This document shows, one piece after another, positions 39,101 to 49,230 of a stretch of 64,000 nt of DNA; positions within the stretch are counted from its first letter, which is position 1, and each line of letters opens with the position of its first letter. The notes under the pieces are model-generated. The model saw only the letters and a list, made by a program, of their open reading frames with translations, had not been told where the DNA came from and did not search any database. A program made the position numbers and the translations under genes. The stretch is from Viola odorata (Eukaryota; Streptophyta; Magnoliopsida; Malpighiales; Violaceae): assembly GCA_963691705.1 (NCBI GenBank), contig OY829539.1, forward strand, positions 55,464,327 through 55,528,326. The letters are read 5' to 3'.

Positions 39101-39829
39101 AGAAGGTTGGTTCTTTAGTTTAGGATGAGCTACATGTTTTCATTGAGTAAGATGCATGGATGTTTTAAAGTAGTTAGTTAGCAGTCCTTTCCTTTTTCCT
39201 GTCATCTTGGTTTTGAACAACTTTTTTTACTTTCCCAAGCCATAGACTTGCTACAGGGAGATAGTAAACAACTATCACCACTCTTTCTTGCTGGGCAAAA
39301 AAACAAGAACGTTACAGTTTATGAACAGAAAAGCAAGTCTATGTTTCAACTGCTGTATTTCTTGCTATCATGGCTCTAATTTGTCTCTCATCTGGTATTT
39401 CAGCTTCTTGGATTTGGGGACTACATAGAGGAGGTTTACCATGCTTATGAGCAACACAAGCTTGAGACAATGGTAATTCAGTTTTTTGGTCTCATGCTCC
39501 TCCCATGCATCTTTGATTTTGATTTTATGTTTCTCTTTACTCATTTCTCAAAATTAAAGCTTTTTCATGTATTACATCTTCTCGACCCCCCTGGCTCGGT
39601 GATAGTTGTTGAATGATGGTCAATATTTCTGTGCTGATAATAATTTTTGTGGATTGCTTGCTTTCAGCAGGACTCTTTAAAAGGTGGGAAATGGAGCAAT
39701 GGAGCTGAGATGACGGAGGAAGAAGCAGCAGCTGAGCAGCAGAGGATGTTCGCTGAGGCACGTGCCAGAATGAATGGAGGCGCTACTGCCCCTAAGCAAC
39801 CCGAGACTGACCAAAGTTTAGACAGCTAA
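36103..39829 (+). CDS. DR1: Dr1 homologue, negative cofactor 2 beta (NF-YB12/13 type)
   Basis: NC2-beta pairs with NC2-alpha (DRAP1) through a histone fold and binds TBP on DNA, repressing or modulating RNA polymerase II initiation. Exons 36103..36157, 36475..36564, 38250..38344, 39404..39472 and 39668..39829 give 156 aa. Start MDPMDIVGKSKEDASLPK and the histone-fold core TMTKIIKEMLPPDVRVARDA, DLLIECCVEFINLVSSES, DKRTIAPEHVLKAL are almost the Arabidopsis protein; the tail EMTEEEAAAEQQRMFAEARA is the family's conserved acidic/Gln region. The LPPDVRVARDAQ core separates Dr1 from true NF-YB (which has LPANAKIAKDAK). The last intron ends TTTCAGCAG, a tandem acceptor that could remove one Gln. All phases agree. 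Confidence 0.96.
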
Positions 39830-40948
39830 CTTTAGGGGCTTGACTTTCTTGAAGCATAGGCAAGCATCCGGCCATCCATGATCCATCCTTCTTTTTTTCT
39901 GCTGTCTTTTTTCTTCATATTTTACAGTAGTGTAAAAAGAATGGAAAATCTGGTATCGCCCTTGGGATTTGCACTTCCTCCATTTGTACTTAATCTTATG
40001 GATCATGTTTATAAGTTTAATGTAATTAGTGTAAGTTTGTTCACCTGTCAAATTTGACCACAGCAACATCTATTTGTAGTTTTACATTGGAGTTGATGTT
40101 AGTTACTTTTTAATCGTCTCTTTGTTGAGTGGTTTTGTTTTTTCTTTTGGTGCTAAGGCGAAATCGTGCTGGTAATCTTCCACAACAGGGTTTGCTAATT
40201 ATGTCACGTATACTGGAGTGATGGATGTTGCGGCAGGGCAACCACCTTATCTCAAGTTGTGTTGGTTGTTAGGTAAAACGTTTGTGGATCCATCCAAGTG
40301 GGTGATCATTACGAACTGTTTGCCATTGCCATTGCCATTGTGCTAGTGATGCGTCAAATTATAGTGTTTGTGATGTGTCAATTTTCGGGATGAAACCCGA
40401 AACAAACCCATGCATCAGTACTTTGCTAATGGTCCCAGGCACAGATAAATGTTGGGCGAAACTCGAACAAAAGGAATGGCATCTGGATCCCTGGATGGTC
40501 CCATAGTCAGAAGTACCAAGTTCTTGAATTTACGTCATCACGGAGCACGTTTTCACTAGTAGACACGGATGCTAACGTTAAGTGTTTGTGAAAATGTCTA
40601 GGAGTGAACAGGCAGGCAAATCTGGCCTTTGGTTTTGTGTGGTTTTTGTAACAGTAGTAGTTTTCCTTTCTGCTTTTGGATTCAAGTCAAAAGAGTCAGT
40701 CACCCCCACAAGAAAGTGAAAGAACGCACACTCTTGTCCCCTTAGATTCCTTTCCCTTTTTTATCATCTCACTATCTCTTCTCATTCCAAGATCAGCTTG
40801 GTGGGACAATATCCTTGTTTTGTCAGGATTCTCAAAACAAAAAAACAAAACCTAGAACTCAACGATTAGTAAAATAAACAAAAGAGATGCAATAGATTAT
40901 TAGAATCTCTTCCCCTCTCTCAACAAAAACAACCCAAACCCACTTTTT
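39830..40948. other. DR1 3' region and MIZ1-like promoter
   Basis: 39830-40080 is probably the DR1 3' UTR. The rest leads to the TATA box of the next gene. No other gene is seen. Confidence 0.4.
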
Positions 40949-40955
40949 TATAACT
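40949..40955 (+). promoter_or_regulatory. TATA box of the MIZ1-like gene
   Basis: TATAACTATAAG begins at 40949 after a pyrimidine-rich run and lies 77 bp upstream of the ATG at 41026, a plausible spacing for a short 5' UTR. Confidence 0.55.
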
Positions 40956-41025
40956 ATAAGGAGGAGGAGTCCTTTCGTTTACTTTTGCTTTTCCCATTTT
41001 GAAGCTACCTAGCCAGTAACCAGTC

Positions 41026-41802
41026 ATGGCTAGAGCCTCTCAAGACTCCTTCTCCTCCTCCTCCAAGAGACACTTCCACTGGACCAAAAAGGTCGGGACT
41101 GAAAACGATGAGCTCCCACCAACAACCTTCATGTCCTCCACAGACACCAAACAAGAAACAACTCAAAGGGAAAACAACGCCAAGACCGTCCATGCCGCCC
41201 CCACGTCTACACCGAGAAAGAAGCTGCCGGCAGTTGCAGTTGCTAGGCTCCGATCGGTTCTCACAACCTTCAGCAAGAACCGTTCAGGCCTACCATCAGG
41301 GCTTGGATCCAAGGTTGTAGGTACCCTTTTCGGGTCTCGGCGGGGTCATGTACACTTTGCATTTCAAAAGGATCCTACTTCGCTTCCTGCTTTCCTCATC
41401 GAGCTCGCCACGCCCATCAGCGGGCTAGTTCGAGAAATGGCATCAGGATTGGTCAGGATCGCGCTGGAGTGCGACAAGGAGAAAGCAGATGAGGAGAAGA
41501 AAGGTAGTGTGAGACTGCTGGAAGAGCCCATGTGGAGGACTTACTGCAACGGTAAGAAATGCGGTTTCGCGAGCAGGAGGGAATGCGGGGCGAAAGACTG
41601 GAAATTGCTGAAAGCTGTGGAGCCAATTTCAATGGGAGCAGGAGTTTTGCCAGGAGCTGAGGGAGCTGATGAGGAAGAAGTGATGTACATGAGAGCTAAG
41701 TTTGAAAGGGTTGTTGGGTCAAGAGATTCTGAAGCGTTCTACATGATGAATCCTGACAGCAATGGAGCTCCTGAGCTTAGTGTCTACTTGCTCAGAGTTT
41801 AA
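41026..41802 (+). CDS. MIZU-KUSSEI1-like protein (DUF617)
   Basis: Single-exon 258-aa protein. Residues about 100-257 form the DUF617 domain: GTLFGSRRGHVHFAFQKDP, LPAFLIELATPISGLVREMA, SGLVRIALEC, EEPMWRTYCNGKKCGFASRR, the GAGVLP turn, and the signature ending VMYMRAKFERVVGSRDSEAF, then ELSVYLLRV. The N-terminal 85 residues are Ser/Thr/Lys-rich and variable, as usual. MIZ1 of Arabidopsis is needed for root hydrotropism and is ER-associated; most paralogues are uncharacterised, so the family is certain but the precise role is not. Intact, with a plausible TATA box upstream; no intron, as usual for the family. Confidence 0.94.
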   Translation: MARASQDSFSSSSKRHFHWTKKVGTENDELPPTTFMSSTDTKQETTQRENNAKTVHAAPTSTPRKKLPAVAVARLRSVLTTFSKNRSGLPSGLGSKVVGTLFGSRRGHVHFAFQKDPTSLPAFLIELATPISGLVREMASGLVRIALECDKEKADEEKKGSVRLLEEPMWRTYCNGKKCGFASRRECGAKDWKLLKAVEPISMGAGVLPGAEGADEEEVMYMRAKFERVVGSRDSEAFYMMNPDSNGAPELSVYLLRV

Positions 41803-43429
41803 AAAATGGATTAATTAATCAATTAATTAATCTCAAGACCCAATTAATTTACTCATAGTAATTTCTTTTTCTTTTCTTGTCTACTTGTTTGTTTCTTTTT
41901 CTTGATTTTCTTTGATGGGTAAATTGGGGAAAGATGGGGTTTACTTGTATCTTGTTAGTTTTAGGTGGAAGGGGGCAATACAGATTAGAACATGATGCAG
42001 TATAGGTGGTGGTGGTGGGGTTATGGAAAATGTATGTATAGTTTTTCTTCTTCTTTTCTTTTAGTAAGTGGATGAGACAAGGAGATATGCTAATGCTAAT
42101 GCAATCATCATTGTCTTCTCATTTTGTTTAGTTTCTTACTCATTTTCCATCCCACACTCATGTCAATGGAGAAAGTTAATTACTATTGTCTTAAAAAATC
42201 GGACGTCACAATCATTAAAGAGTATTTTCATCCTCTCGAGCATTCTTTCAACCCTTTTTAAACTGGAGATTAATATCGCTCGAATATTATATAGATCAAT
42301 CGAATATAGCAACCTCTAGCAACCTTAAATGATGAAATGATGAGCTAGTTTTGTTTTTACCTTCTACAATACCCTGTTTGCGCTACGCTAGGATCCTTTG
42401 CCAATTATTTTGTGTTCATATTATTATTCCAGATTAGTTTTTCCTCCAACATTTGGTCTAAAAGTGTATAATACATGGTCCAATCATTTGCTTTTTAGTG
42501 CATAAATTCCGTGTGGATTGATCCCAAGACAAATCCAAATTATTTATTTGAATCCTAATCATAGAAGTCATCAAAAGGTTAACATAAAAAAGGAGAGAGA
42601 ATCAAATCCTGACAAGCAGAATTTGGCCTTTGTCATTTTTTCGACTGCTTTTACACCTTGCCATTTGAGTCTTTCGGCTGAGAAATTTGAAGCTTCAAAC
42701 TCACATCCTGCATAATTTTTTTTTTTTAAATAACCCATTTTAATCCTTTCAAGAACCCAAAAGAAAAAGCAAAAAAGCAAAAGTTTTGATAACTTGGGTT
42801 GGGTCACCTTTGCCTCAATACTGTTTCAGTGCTGATTTGGGTCTACTCCTCCCCTCTTTTTAAGGCTAACCATCCCCTTCTCCTTTTCCCCATTAATAGG
42901 TGTATATACATATATACAAAACAGAAAACAATCCAGCCGGGTTAAAACTTTACGAGAAAACTTTATCACTCTTACGAGTTCTATTCAATTCGAGTTTAAA
43001 ATAATCGATACTAAATAAGATAGTACGGTGATTTGATATTATTGTGGGTTACAGGTGGGGAAATAAGAACCAATGTGTTAAGGTTTTGGTGGGATTGGGG
43101 ATGATGATGATGATTACTGATTAGGTTTGTGCACTAATATCGAGAGTTGCGTTTTTGCATCATCTACCCATTATTCTTACACAAAAGATTCAAAAGTTGT
43201 TTGCTATGCCTAAAGTGAGGCCACATAAACATGACTACTTTTTCATCAGAATAATAAGCTTATTTATCTACAGTTGCTCCTACTGCTATAGGTTTATTAC
43301 TTCTAACAAGCATGCTTTCAAATAATGGGAACGAACAGTGCCATGACAGAAATCGTGACGTAAGTGAATAACATAAAAATAATAGTATAAGGTAATAGTT
43401 GGAGAATCGCAGCTACAAAGTGATAATCC
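41803..43429. other. Intergenic stretch
   Basis: Begins with the likely 3' UTR of the MIZ1-like gene (to about 42060). The rest is AT-rich; short open frames show no family signature. Confidence 0.35.
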
Positions 43430-43905
43430 TCAATCCTCAATTGGGAGGTGAGGACTTTGTTGTAATCTGAGCTGCTGATGTAGGCTTCTTGATGCTCACG
43501 TGTTACCTGTAAAGCGTCGGAGGAGTTCTTCGGTGTAGACACTCTAACGATCAAGTCAATAAGTGTATGAGTGTAGGTGAAAGTGAGAGTAAGATACGAG
43601 TAGTTACCGGGTGTGCTTGGTTTGCTGTGTATGTGGTGTCTAGGCTTGAGTAGGTATTTATAATCCTGCTTTGGGCGGTTACTCAGGTGTTTTAAGGAGC
43701 ATTAAATGTCTTTAACGACGCATTTATATCCACTAGCGTTGCCCCAAGGACGTGGGTATTTATACCTCTGTCCAGCACAGTTACAGTTTGGACATTAAAT
43801 GGTATTAACATGCATAATTAATACATGTACCGGTACCTTATCAAATACCGTTATCCTCTCGTTACCTCTTTCCGGTAATATGCATAGTTACCGGATCTGG
43901 CACGC
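43430..43905 (-). mobile_element. LTR-like fragment (probable solo LTR)
   Basis: Read on the minus strand it starts TGCGTGCCAGATCCGGTAAC, contains TATAAATA-type boxes (about 43665 and 43757), then CACTTATTGACTTGATCGTT AGAGTGTC and CGAAGAACTCCTCCGACGCT followed by TTACAGGTAACACG. That TATA, GACTTGA.CGT..GAGTG, CAGGTA order is common in LTRs of plant Ty3/gypsy elements. No second LTR, gag or pol is seen nearby. The lower-coordinate edge is uncertain. Confidence 0.45.
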
Positions 43906-43914
43906 AAAAAAAAA

Positions 43915-44560
43915 TGCATGTTGGGTCTTTGAAACAGTTCAAATCATTTTGATACTAACCAGTTTGGTCTGTTTTATCGAGAAGGTCTACGGTTCGAGTC
44001 CGTATAGCCCTAAAAAAAATCCAAAAAAAACAAACAGGGTTGGGGTGTATAAGAACCTTTTTTTTGAGAATGCTCGGAAAAAAGTCCTAAGTAAATTAAG
44101 GATTAAATGTTGGAACCTCATGGGTAAGGATAAGGTAATGGAATTGATAGAGAAATTCATAAACCTCTCATCAGTAAATATACTTTGATTCTCTATCAAC
44201 TGATAACGTAGGGACATTAGCATGGTTAAAGCTAAACTGTTTGAAGTCTAAACAGAGTAAGGTACTCTTTCTACTAGTATGTTAAGCTTGATTTTTTCCG
44301 CATAAGGAGACGTTCTACCGACTTCCGAGCGTAACCTAACTTATTTATTAGCCCGCTCCTTTGTAATAACAAAAGAAAGTTTTGTCCTTTACTAGCCTAG
44401 CCTGTAAATCTCAATAAGTAGAAAGATTATCTGTTGTTGTCCAAATAAAGTTAACAATCCTACAATTTCTTACTTTCACTCCTTGATCCGGAAGTCACCT
44501 TTTTCTTTCCTTGGGCAGGTACCTCCCAACAAGATTGATCTGTTTGGATTTTGGTAAAAA
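43915..44560 (+). other. Nuclear insertion of plastid DNA (NUPT), trnV-UAC region
   Basis: The segment contains the 3' exon of plastid tRNA-Val(UAC), preceded by sequence like the end of its group II intron (GATACTAACCAG, GGTCTGTTTTA) and followed by DNA that fits the trnV-ndhC spacer. The spacer identity and both edges are inferred, not aligned. The intron side carries a likely C-to-T change just before the exon, as expected for a methylated nuclear copy. Confidence 0.6.
43978..44012 (+). pseudogene. trnV-UAC: tRNA-Val(UAC) 3' exon, plastid-derived fragment
   Basis: Holds the variable loop, a perfect T-arm with GGTTCGAGTCC, and an acceptor strand ending TAGCCCTA, as in the plastid trnV-UAC 3' exon. 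The 5' exon and most of the intron are missing, so it cannot make a tRNA. Confidence 0.72.
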
Positions 44561-45001
44561 CATGTAAATCTAAATTATTTCTAGAGAACAAAAAAAAATT
44601 TTTTTTTTATTATCTATTATGAAATGCTCATGCAATATACGAATAAAGTAACCATGGAAGGTACGGTTTGCTTCCTACTAGGCTTGTCCACGTGGCTTAA
44701 ATCAACAGTGACCAGGTCAAAGGTCCAACGAAATGACCGAAATCCCTTAGCATTTCTTTATGTATTATCACCAAAAAAGTGCATCTAATTTAAAAAATAT
44801 TAATATTTTCATCAGATAGGTATATAAGCAATTAAAAATTGTCAATAAATGAGAAAACATGCAAACTTCAAACTTTTTTTTTAAAAAAAAAAAATCATTT
44901 ATACATTATTTACTTTCAAAATAAATTAACGTTTAGATTGATCATAAATTCATAATAAGGGTAATAATTGTTATTACTATCATTCTGCCCTTTGTTTTTT
45001 A

Positions 45002-45261
45002 CTCCCTTTGGGGCAAAACAAATGACTTCCTTGCATCTCAATATTCAGTAGAGAGCGCATATTAAGGAGGTCGGATGATTCACTATTTGACCCCAAAAAA
45101 TTCCGTACTTTTTTTCGAACGTACGTTAATCCATAACGTACTTCCGATAAAAAATTAGGGGCAAAATTGTCTCAAATAGTGACTGTTCCGGCCGTCTTAA
45201 GATACATGCCGGAACAGTAAAAGTAAATCCTAAAACGACGTTTATTTTGCCCCGGAGGGAG
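45002..45261 (+). mobile_element. Stowaway-like MITE
   Basis: Ends CTCCCTTTGGGGCAAAACAA and TTTTGCCCCGGAGGGAG, flanked by TA (45000-45001, 45262-45263). The core carries CACTATTTGACCCCAAAAA and CAAAATTGTCTCAAATAGTG, in the opposite order to the copy at 23561. Confidence 0.9.
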
Positions 45262-45263
45262 TA

Positions 45264-46512
45264 ATTCTTATATGTACTAGCATCGGGCTCGGGCTCGTGA
45301 GTTGCGCAAATATATTTTTCTGTAAAGTGATAGAGTATACAAATTATATATTTAAAAAAAAATCATAGTGGTAAAATAAATTGTAACAAAATATAAAAGT
45401 ATGAAATGATTCTTGCATGAAGAGCTTGAACAAAACGTACGAATTGCTTAATATCATCGTAGAACACATTCTCCAATAAAATAATATGATTATATTTGTG
45501 TCTTTGTAGCATAAAATATCATAAGGCAATGATTTTTTTCATTTGTGGTATATAAGTGCTTCAATTTTAGGAGATGAAGTGCTTAATCGAAAAATCCAAA
45601 TGCTTCAAAGTCTCAAAATCACAAGTTCTTATCAGTTCAGTATTTATATAACTAATATGTGACTTTATACCTTCCGTAACTCACCTCTTCAAATTCTATA
45701 AGTTAGAAAATATAATTATTTATTAAAAATATATCAATTAAAATTAATGGTAAAATGTGATGTAAATAAATCATATTAATGGAGAAAAACTCTTCAAATT
45801 TTATGAGTTACAAAATATATTTAATATTTATATTGCCAAATGTCAAAATATGAGAGTTTAAAAGATGGCACATCTCAATTCAGGATGATTTCATGGATCT
45901 TATGTGGCTTCTTTTCAAGTTGTTATTCAAGTTTCACCACTTTTTTTTTATATTTATATAGATAGATAGATTGTGCTAGTGTTAGGTGAAAATAGAATAA
46001 AAAAGTAAACGAATGATCTCTTATCTCTTTGTTGCTCTCGAGTGTGTATGTAGGAATTTTATAAGATGAGAAAGATGTTAAGAATAGAAAAAAATGAAGA
46101 AAACCACAAATAACTATCAAAATCTTAGTTATCTTGGCTAGTTCATAAACTCTACATCCTTAATGAAAATATCAAAGCAAATAATTTTGCTTCGTGATAA
46201 AATATGAAAGTGTAGGCTATAAAAGGATACGAGTAGTTTTAATAGACCAATAAAATAGATACAAAGCAAAAATAGCAACGTAAGGAGTGATATTACACAA
46301 AACGAGATTTTAGTGATATAACGATCAGGAAATGCCAAAATTACGTTATAAAGTGGGTGTTATGTAACATAATGACTCATATTTCACATTGATGCATATG
46401 CTAGGGTTGACAAGATATTGGGAAAAGGACGAGAAATTAATAACATGTTTGGTAGAGAGAAAATGATAAAAAAGGTATAAAATCTAGAGACAAAAATACT
46501 TAAAATTTAGGA
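45264..46512. other. AT-rich intergenic stretch
   Basis: No gene, RNA gene or convincing repeat recognised. Confidence 0.3.
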
Positions 46513-46997
46513 AAAACTACATCAAAATCTTATAATTTATAAAATGTTTCGTTTTGCCCCTATAGTTTAACCCTACAATTTTCTAAAAAATTACACCTTT
46601 AACCTTTATAATAATTAAAATATTCAAATTAAATAGTAAAAACTTGCAAAAATTATTTGGACAAAAAATGTAACAATTTAGTAAACGGTAGGACCTAAGA
46701 GAATAAAAAAAAATAGTAGTTCAATTTTTTTTACAATTTTTTTTTAATTTTTAATTTTAAAGTATTTTTTAAGACTTTTCTCATTTATTTTTTCGATGGT
46801 TTTTTTGTGAAATTGACTCCCCCGTATTTATTACATTTTTTTTCAAATTTGCATATTTTGAATCTTTTTACCATTTGCTACTAAAAATGTTAAAATTGTA
46901 ACTTTTAAGAAATCACAAGATATATACAATAATTTTTTAAACTATAGAAATCAAAGTGGAACATTTTGTAAGTTATAAGACTTTTTCATATAGTTCA
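46513..46997. mobile_element. Small foldback MITE-like element
   Basis: Left end ACTACATCAAAATCTTATAA-TTTATAAAATGTTTCGTTTTG and right end ACATTTTGTAAGTTATAAGA-CTTTTTCATATAGTTC are imperfect inverted repeats of about 55 bp, each next to CTATAGTTTA or its complement on the inner side. No coding sequence and no clear target duplication; superfamily unknown. Confidence 0.55.
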
Positions 46998-47099
46998 CCA
47001 TAAAATTTATGCATCTCCAAAAGTAGAAGACACCTTTAAAAAAAAATCTTGCAAAACTATCCTTTTCTCTTTTATTCTCAAAGGTAACTACACTATTAC

Positions 47100-47520
47100 T
47101 CATTTAAATAGTTTTGACCATTTTTATCCTATTTTCACCATATAGGTTACATGTCCACCATTCAAGACCGATTTGACTAGCAGAATAAATTATAGGCAGT
47201 AGGTTTGACCACTTTGTTTCGTTTTCCCCCCTCATTCTCGGTTCTTACCATTTGCGCACAACTTTGATCACTCAAACTCGTCTTTCACTATTTATGCCTA
47301 GTTTTCGCAATTTGGTCTTGGGTTTCTCTATTTAAGCTCAATTCTGAGCATTAAGGCTTAGTTTTGACCATTTTAGGTTCAATGTTGACCAATTACTCCT
47401 AAATTTATCCATTTACGCATGGTTTTGACCACATAGACCCGATTTTTACCATTTGATCCTACTTCTGACCATCTCGACTCAATTTTGACCACTTAATCAT
47501 AGTTTAAACCAGATATGAGA
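47100..47520 (+). repeat. Degenerate ~20-bp minisatellite, copy 1
   Basis: Successive units of about 18-22 bp of the type GTTTTGACCATTTAGGCTCA run through this stretch. Its last 190 bases align unit by unit with 48205-48410, so the block was duplicated around the DNA in between. Confidence 0.7.
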
Positions 47521-48195
47521 ATAAATTGCGAAAAGTGGTATACCCAGAGGCGGAGCCTCATAGGTGTCAGGGGGCTTTTCAAAAAATAATAATAATATAT
47601 ACATTATTACATTAAATAATTTTTTTTTATGTCCTTAATCTCATTTGACAAGAAACGAGAAAGTATTTGGGCTCCACCCATTAAATACTTGGCCCAATAA
47701 ATATTTGACAGTGTAAATGATTTTAGACTTAGCCCAATAAATAAATTGTAGTATAACTTTTGTCAAAACAACCCGCTAAAGCAAATACAATACTGATCAT
47801 CCCTTCCATTTCCATCCCGAAGTACTAACCCGATCACTCAATTTCCTCTGCCCTCACCACCAAATCCAAATCAAATCCAACACGGCAACATCGATTTGGA
47901 ATCCATAACCCAACCCAGCTACCCCAAATCTCAAACTTATATTTTTGTTAAGTTTATCTAAATATTTATTATTTAGTGACAGATACAAATACTCTTAAAT
48001 ATTTTTTCGTCCAGCTCGTTTGTCTTCCCTTTAAAATATTCAAAAAAAAAATTATTTACAAATCCGCACCCCGAACCCCGCACCCTTTGAATACAAATCC
48101 TGAATCCATCGCCGATCTCGCCCCCCCCCAAACACACACACACACACACACAAACACACACAAACATTAAGGGCAGGTTCCACCACTGGGTACAC
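47521..48195. other. Sequence between the two minisatellite blocks
   Basis: Starts near CCAGAGGCGGAGCC, a motif often found at ends of hAT-like plant elements, but I find no matching right end. It also holds a CA microsatellite. No gene. Confidence 0.35.
48134..48170 (+). repeat. (CA)n microsatellite
   Basis: ACACAC run with a few A interruptions, preceded by a run of C. Open frames crossing it on both strands are artefacts. Confidence 0.9.
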
Positions 48196-48480
48196 TCTAT
48201 ATTGTAAAGCTCAATTTTGACTATTAAGGTTTACTTTTGCCCATTTTAGGCTCGATATTGAATGGTTACTCCTAATTTTAACCATTCAAGCATGGTTTTA
48301 ACCACATAGACTCGATTTTCACCATTTGATCATATTTCTGAACATTTTGGCTCGATTTTGACCACTTGGTTTCGATTTTGACCGCTTAATCATGGTTTAA
48401 ACTAGTTAGTTCTAATTTTGACTAACTAGTCTCGGTTTTGATAACTTAGTCTAACTTTTGACAACTTAGGTTTGAAAGGA
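48196..48480 (+). repeat. Degenerate ~20-bp minisatellite, copy 2
   Basis: Same family as 47100-47520: units such as CTCGATTTTGACCACTTGGT. The order of variant units (TACTCCTAA, CATGGTTTTAACCACATAGA, ATTTGATCATA) follows that of copy 1. Confidence 0.7.
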
Positions 48481-49230
48481 ACAAGGAAAAATATAAAACA
48501 TGAGAAAAATTGATGAGAAATGAAAAAAGAAAAAGATAAGAGAATAAATGTTCACCCCATATTGTAAGGTCGGACGAAAATGGTGGAGTAAGGTTTGGTG
48601 GAATTAAATATGATAGTGATAAGTTCGAGTGAAGGGCGGATAGGTTGGTTGTTTTACACAGCCGTTGCCCACGTAGAATTTATTGTTATTGTTGGTGTTG
48701 CATGACATGTAGGATATTTTTTTGTTGAATAATAATATGTAAGATATTAATAAAGAAAAACATTTTCTCAAATTTTTAGAAAATAAAAATTGATTTAATT
48801 AAATCAATTGGATTAATTTTGGTCAATTAAACAAATGAGAATTAATTTCGACTATAATTTCAAAATTTTGGACAAAAATAGAGACTAAAATATGCGTTTA
48901 GTTAAAAAAAAACATTAATTATAGTTATAAAAAAAGTTAACTTGATGGAAATACCTTCTGTTGATAATAATCTACGCCTGTGTAGTATGGCTTCCATTGC
49001 AAAGTTTTTGGTGTTAATTAAGATTAGAATAACAAATTGAAGTGAATACATAAATAAAATGACTTTGAATTTCTAATTCTACTGCAAATGAGGTTCTACA
49101 TCATACAAGTGAAAGAAAAATATGAACACACAGGCCACTCTTGCTTCTGCTAATCAGAGGAAAACAGTCAGGTACAGTGGGGAAAAAAAAAACAAAGCCA
49201 CCATTTCTCCATCTCCCCACCTTGCTTCCT
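48481..49230. other. Spacer downstream of the kinesin gene
   Basis: AT-rich, no gene seen. The last 150 bases probably hold the kinesin 3' UTR. Confidence 0.35.

Noticed and set aside
43318..43554. 78-codon minus-strand frame as a membrane protein
   Set aside because: Part of it overlaps LTR-like sequence and it has no recognisable family; probably chance.
43978..44012. A working tRNA gene
   Set aside because: Only the 3' exon of an intron-containing plastid tRNA; no 5' half.
47973..48170. Frames with runs of Thr-His or Cys-Val
   Set aside because: Translations of the CA/TG microsatellite.
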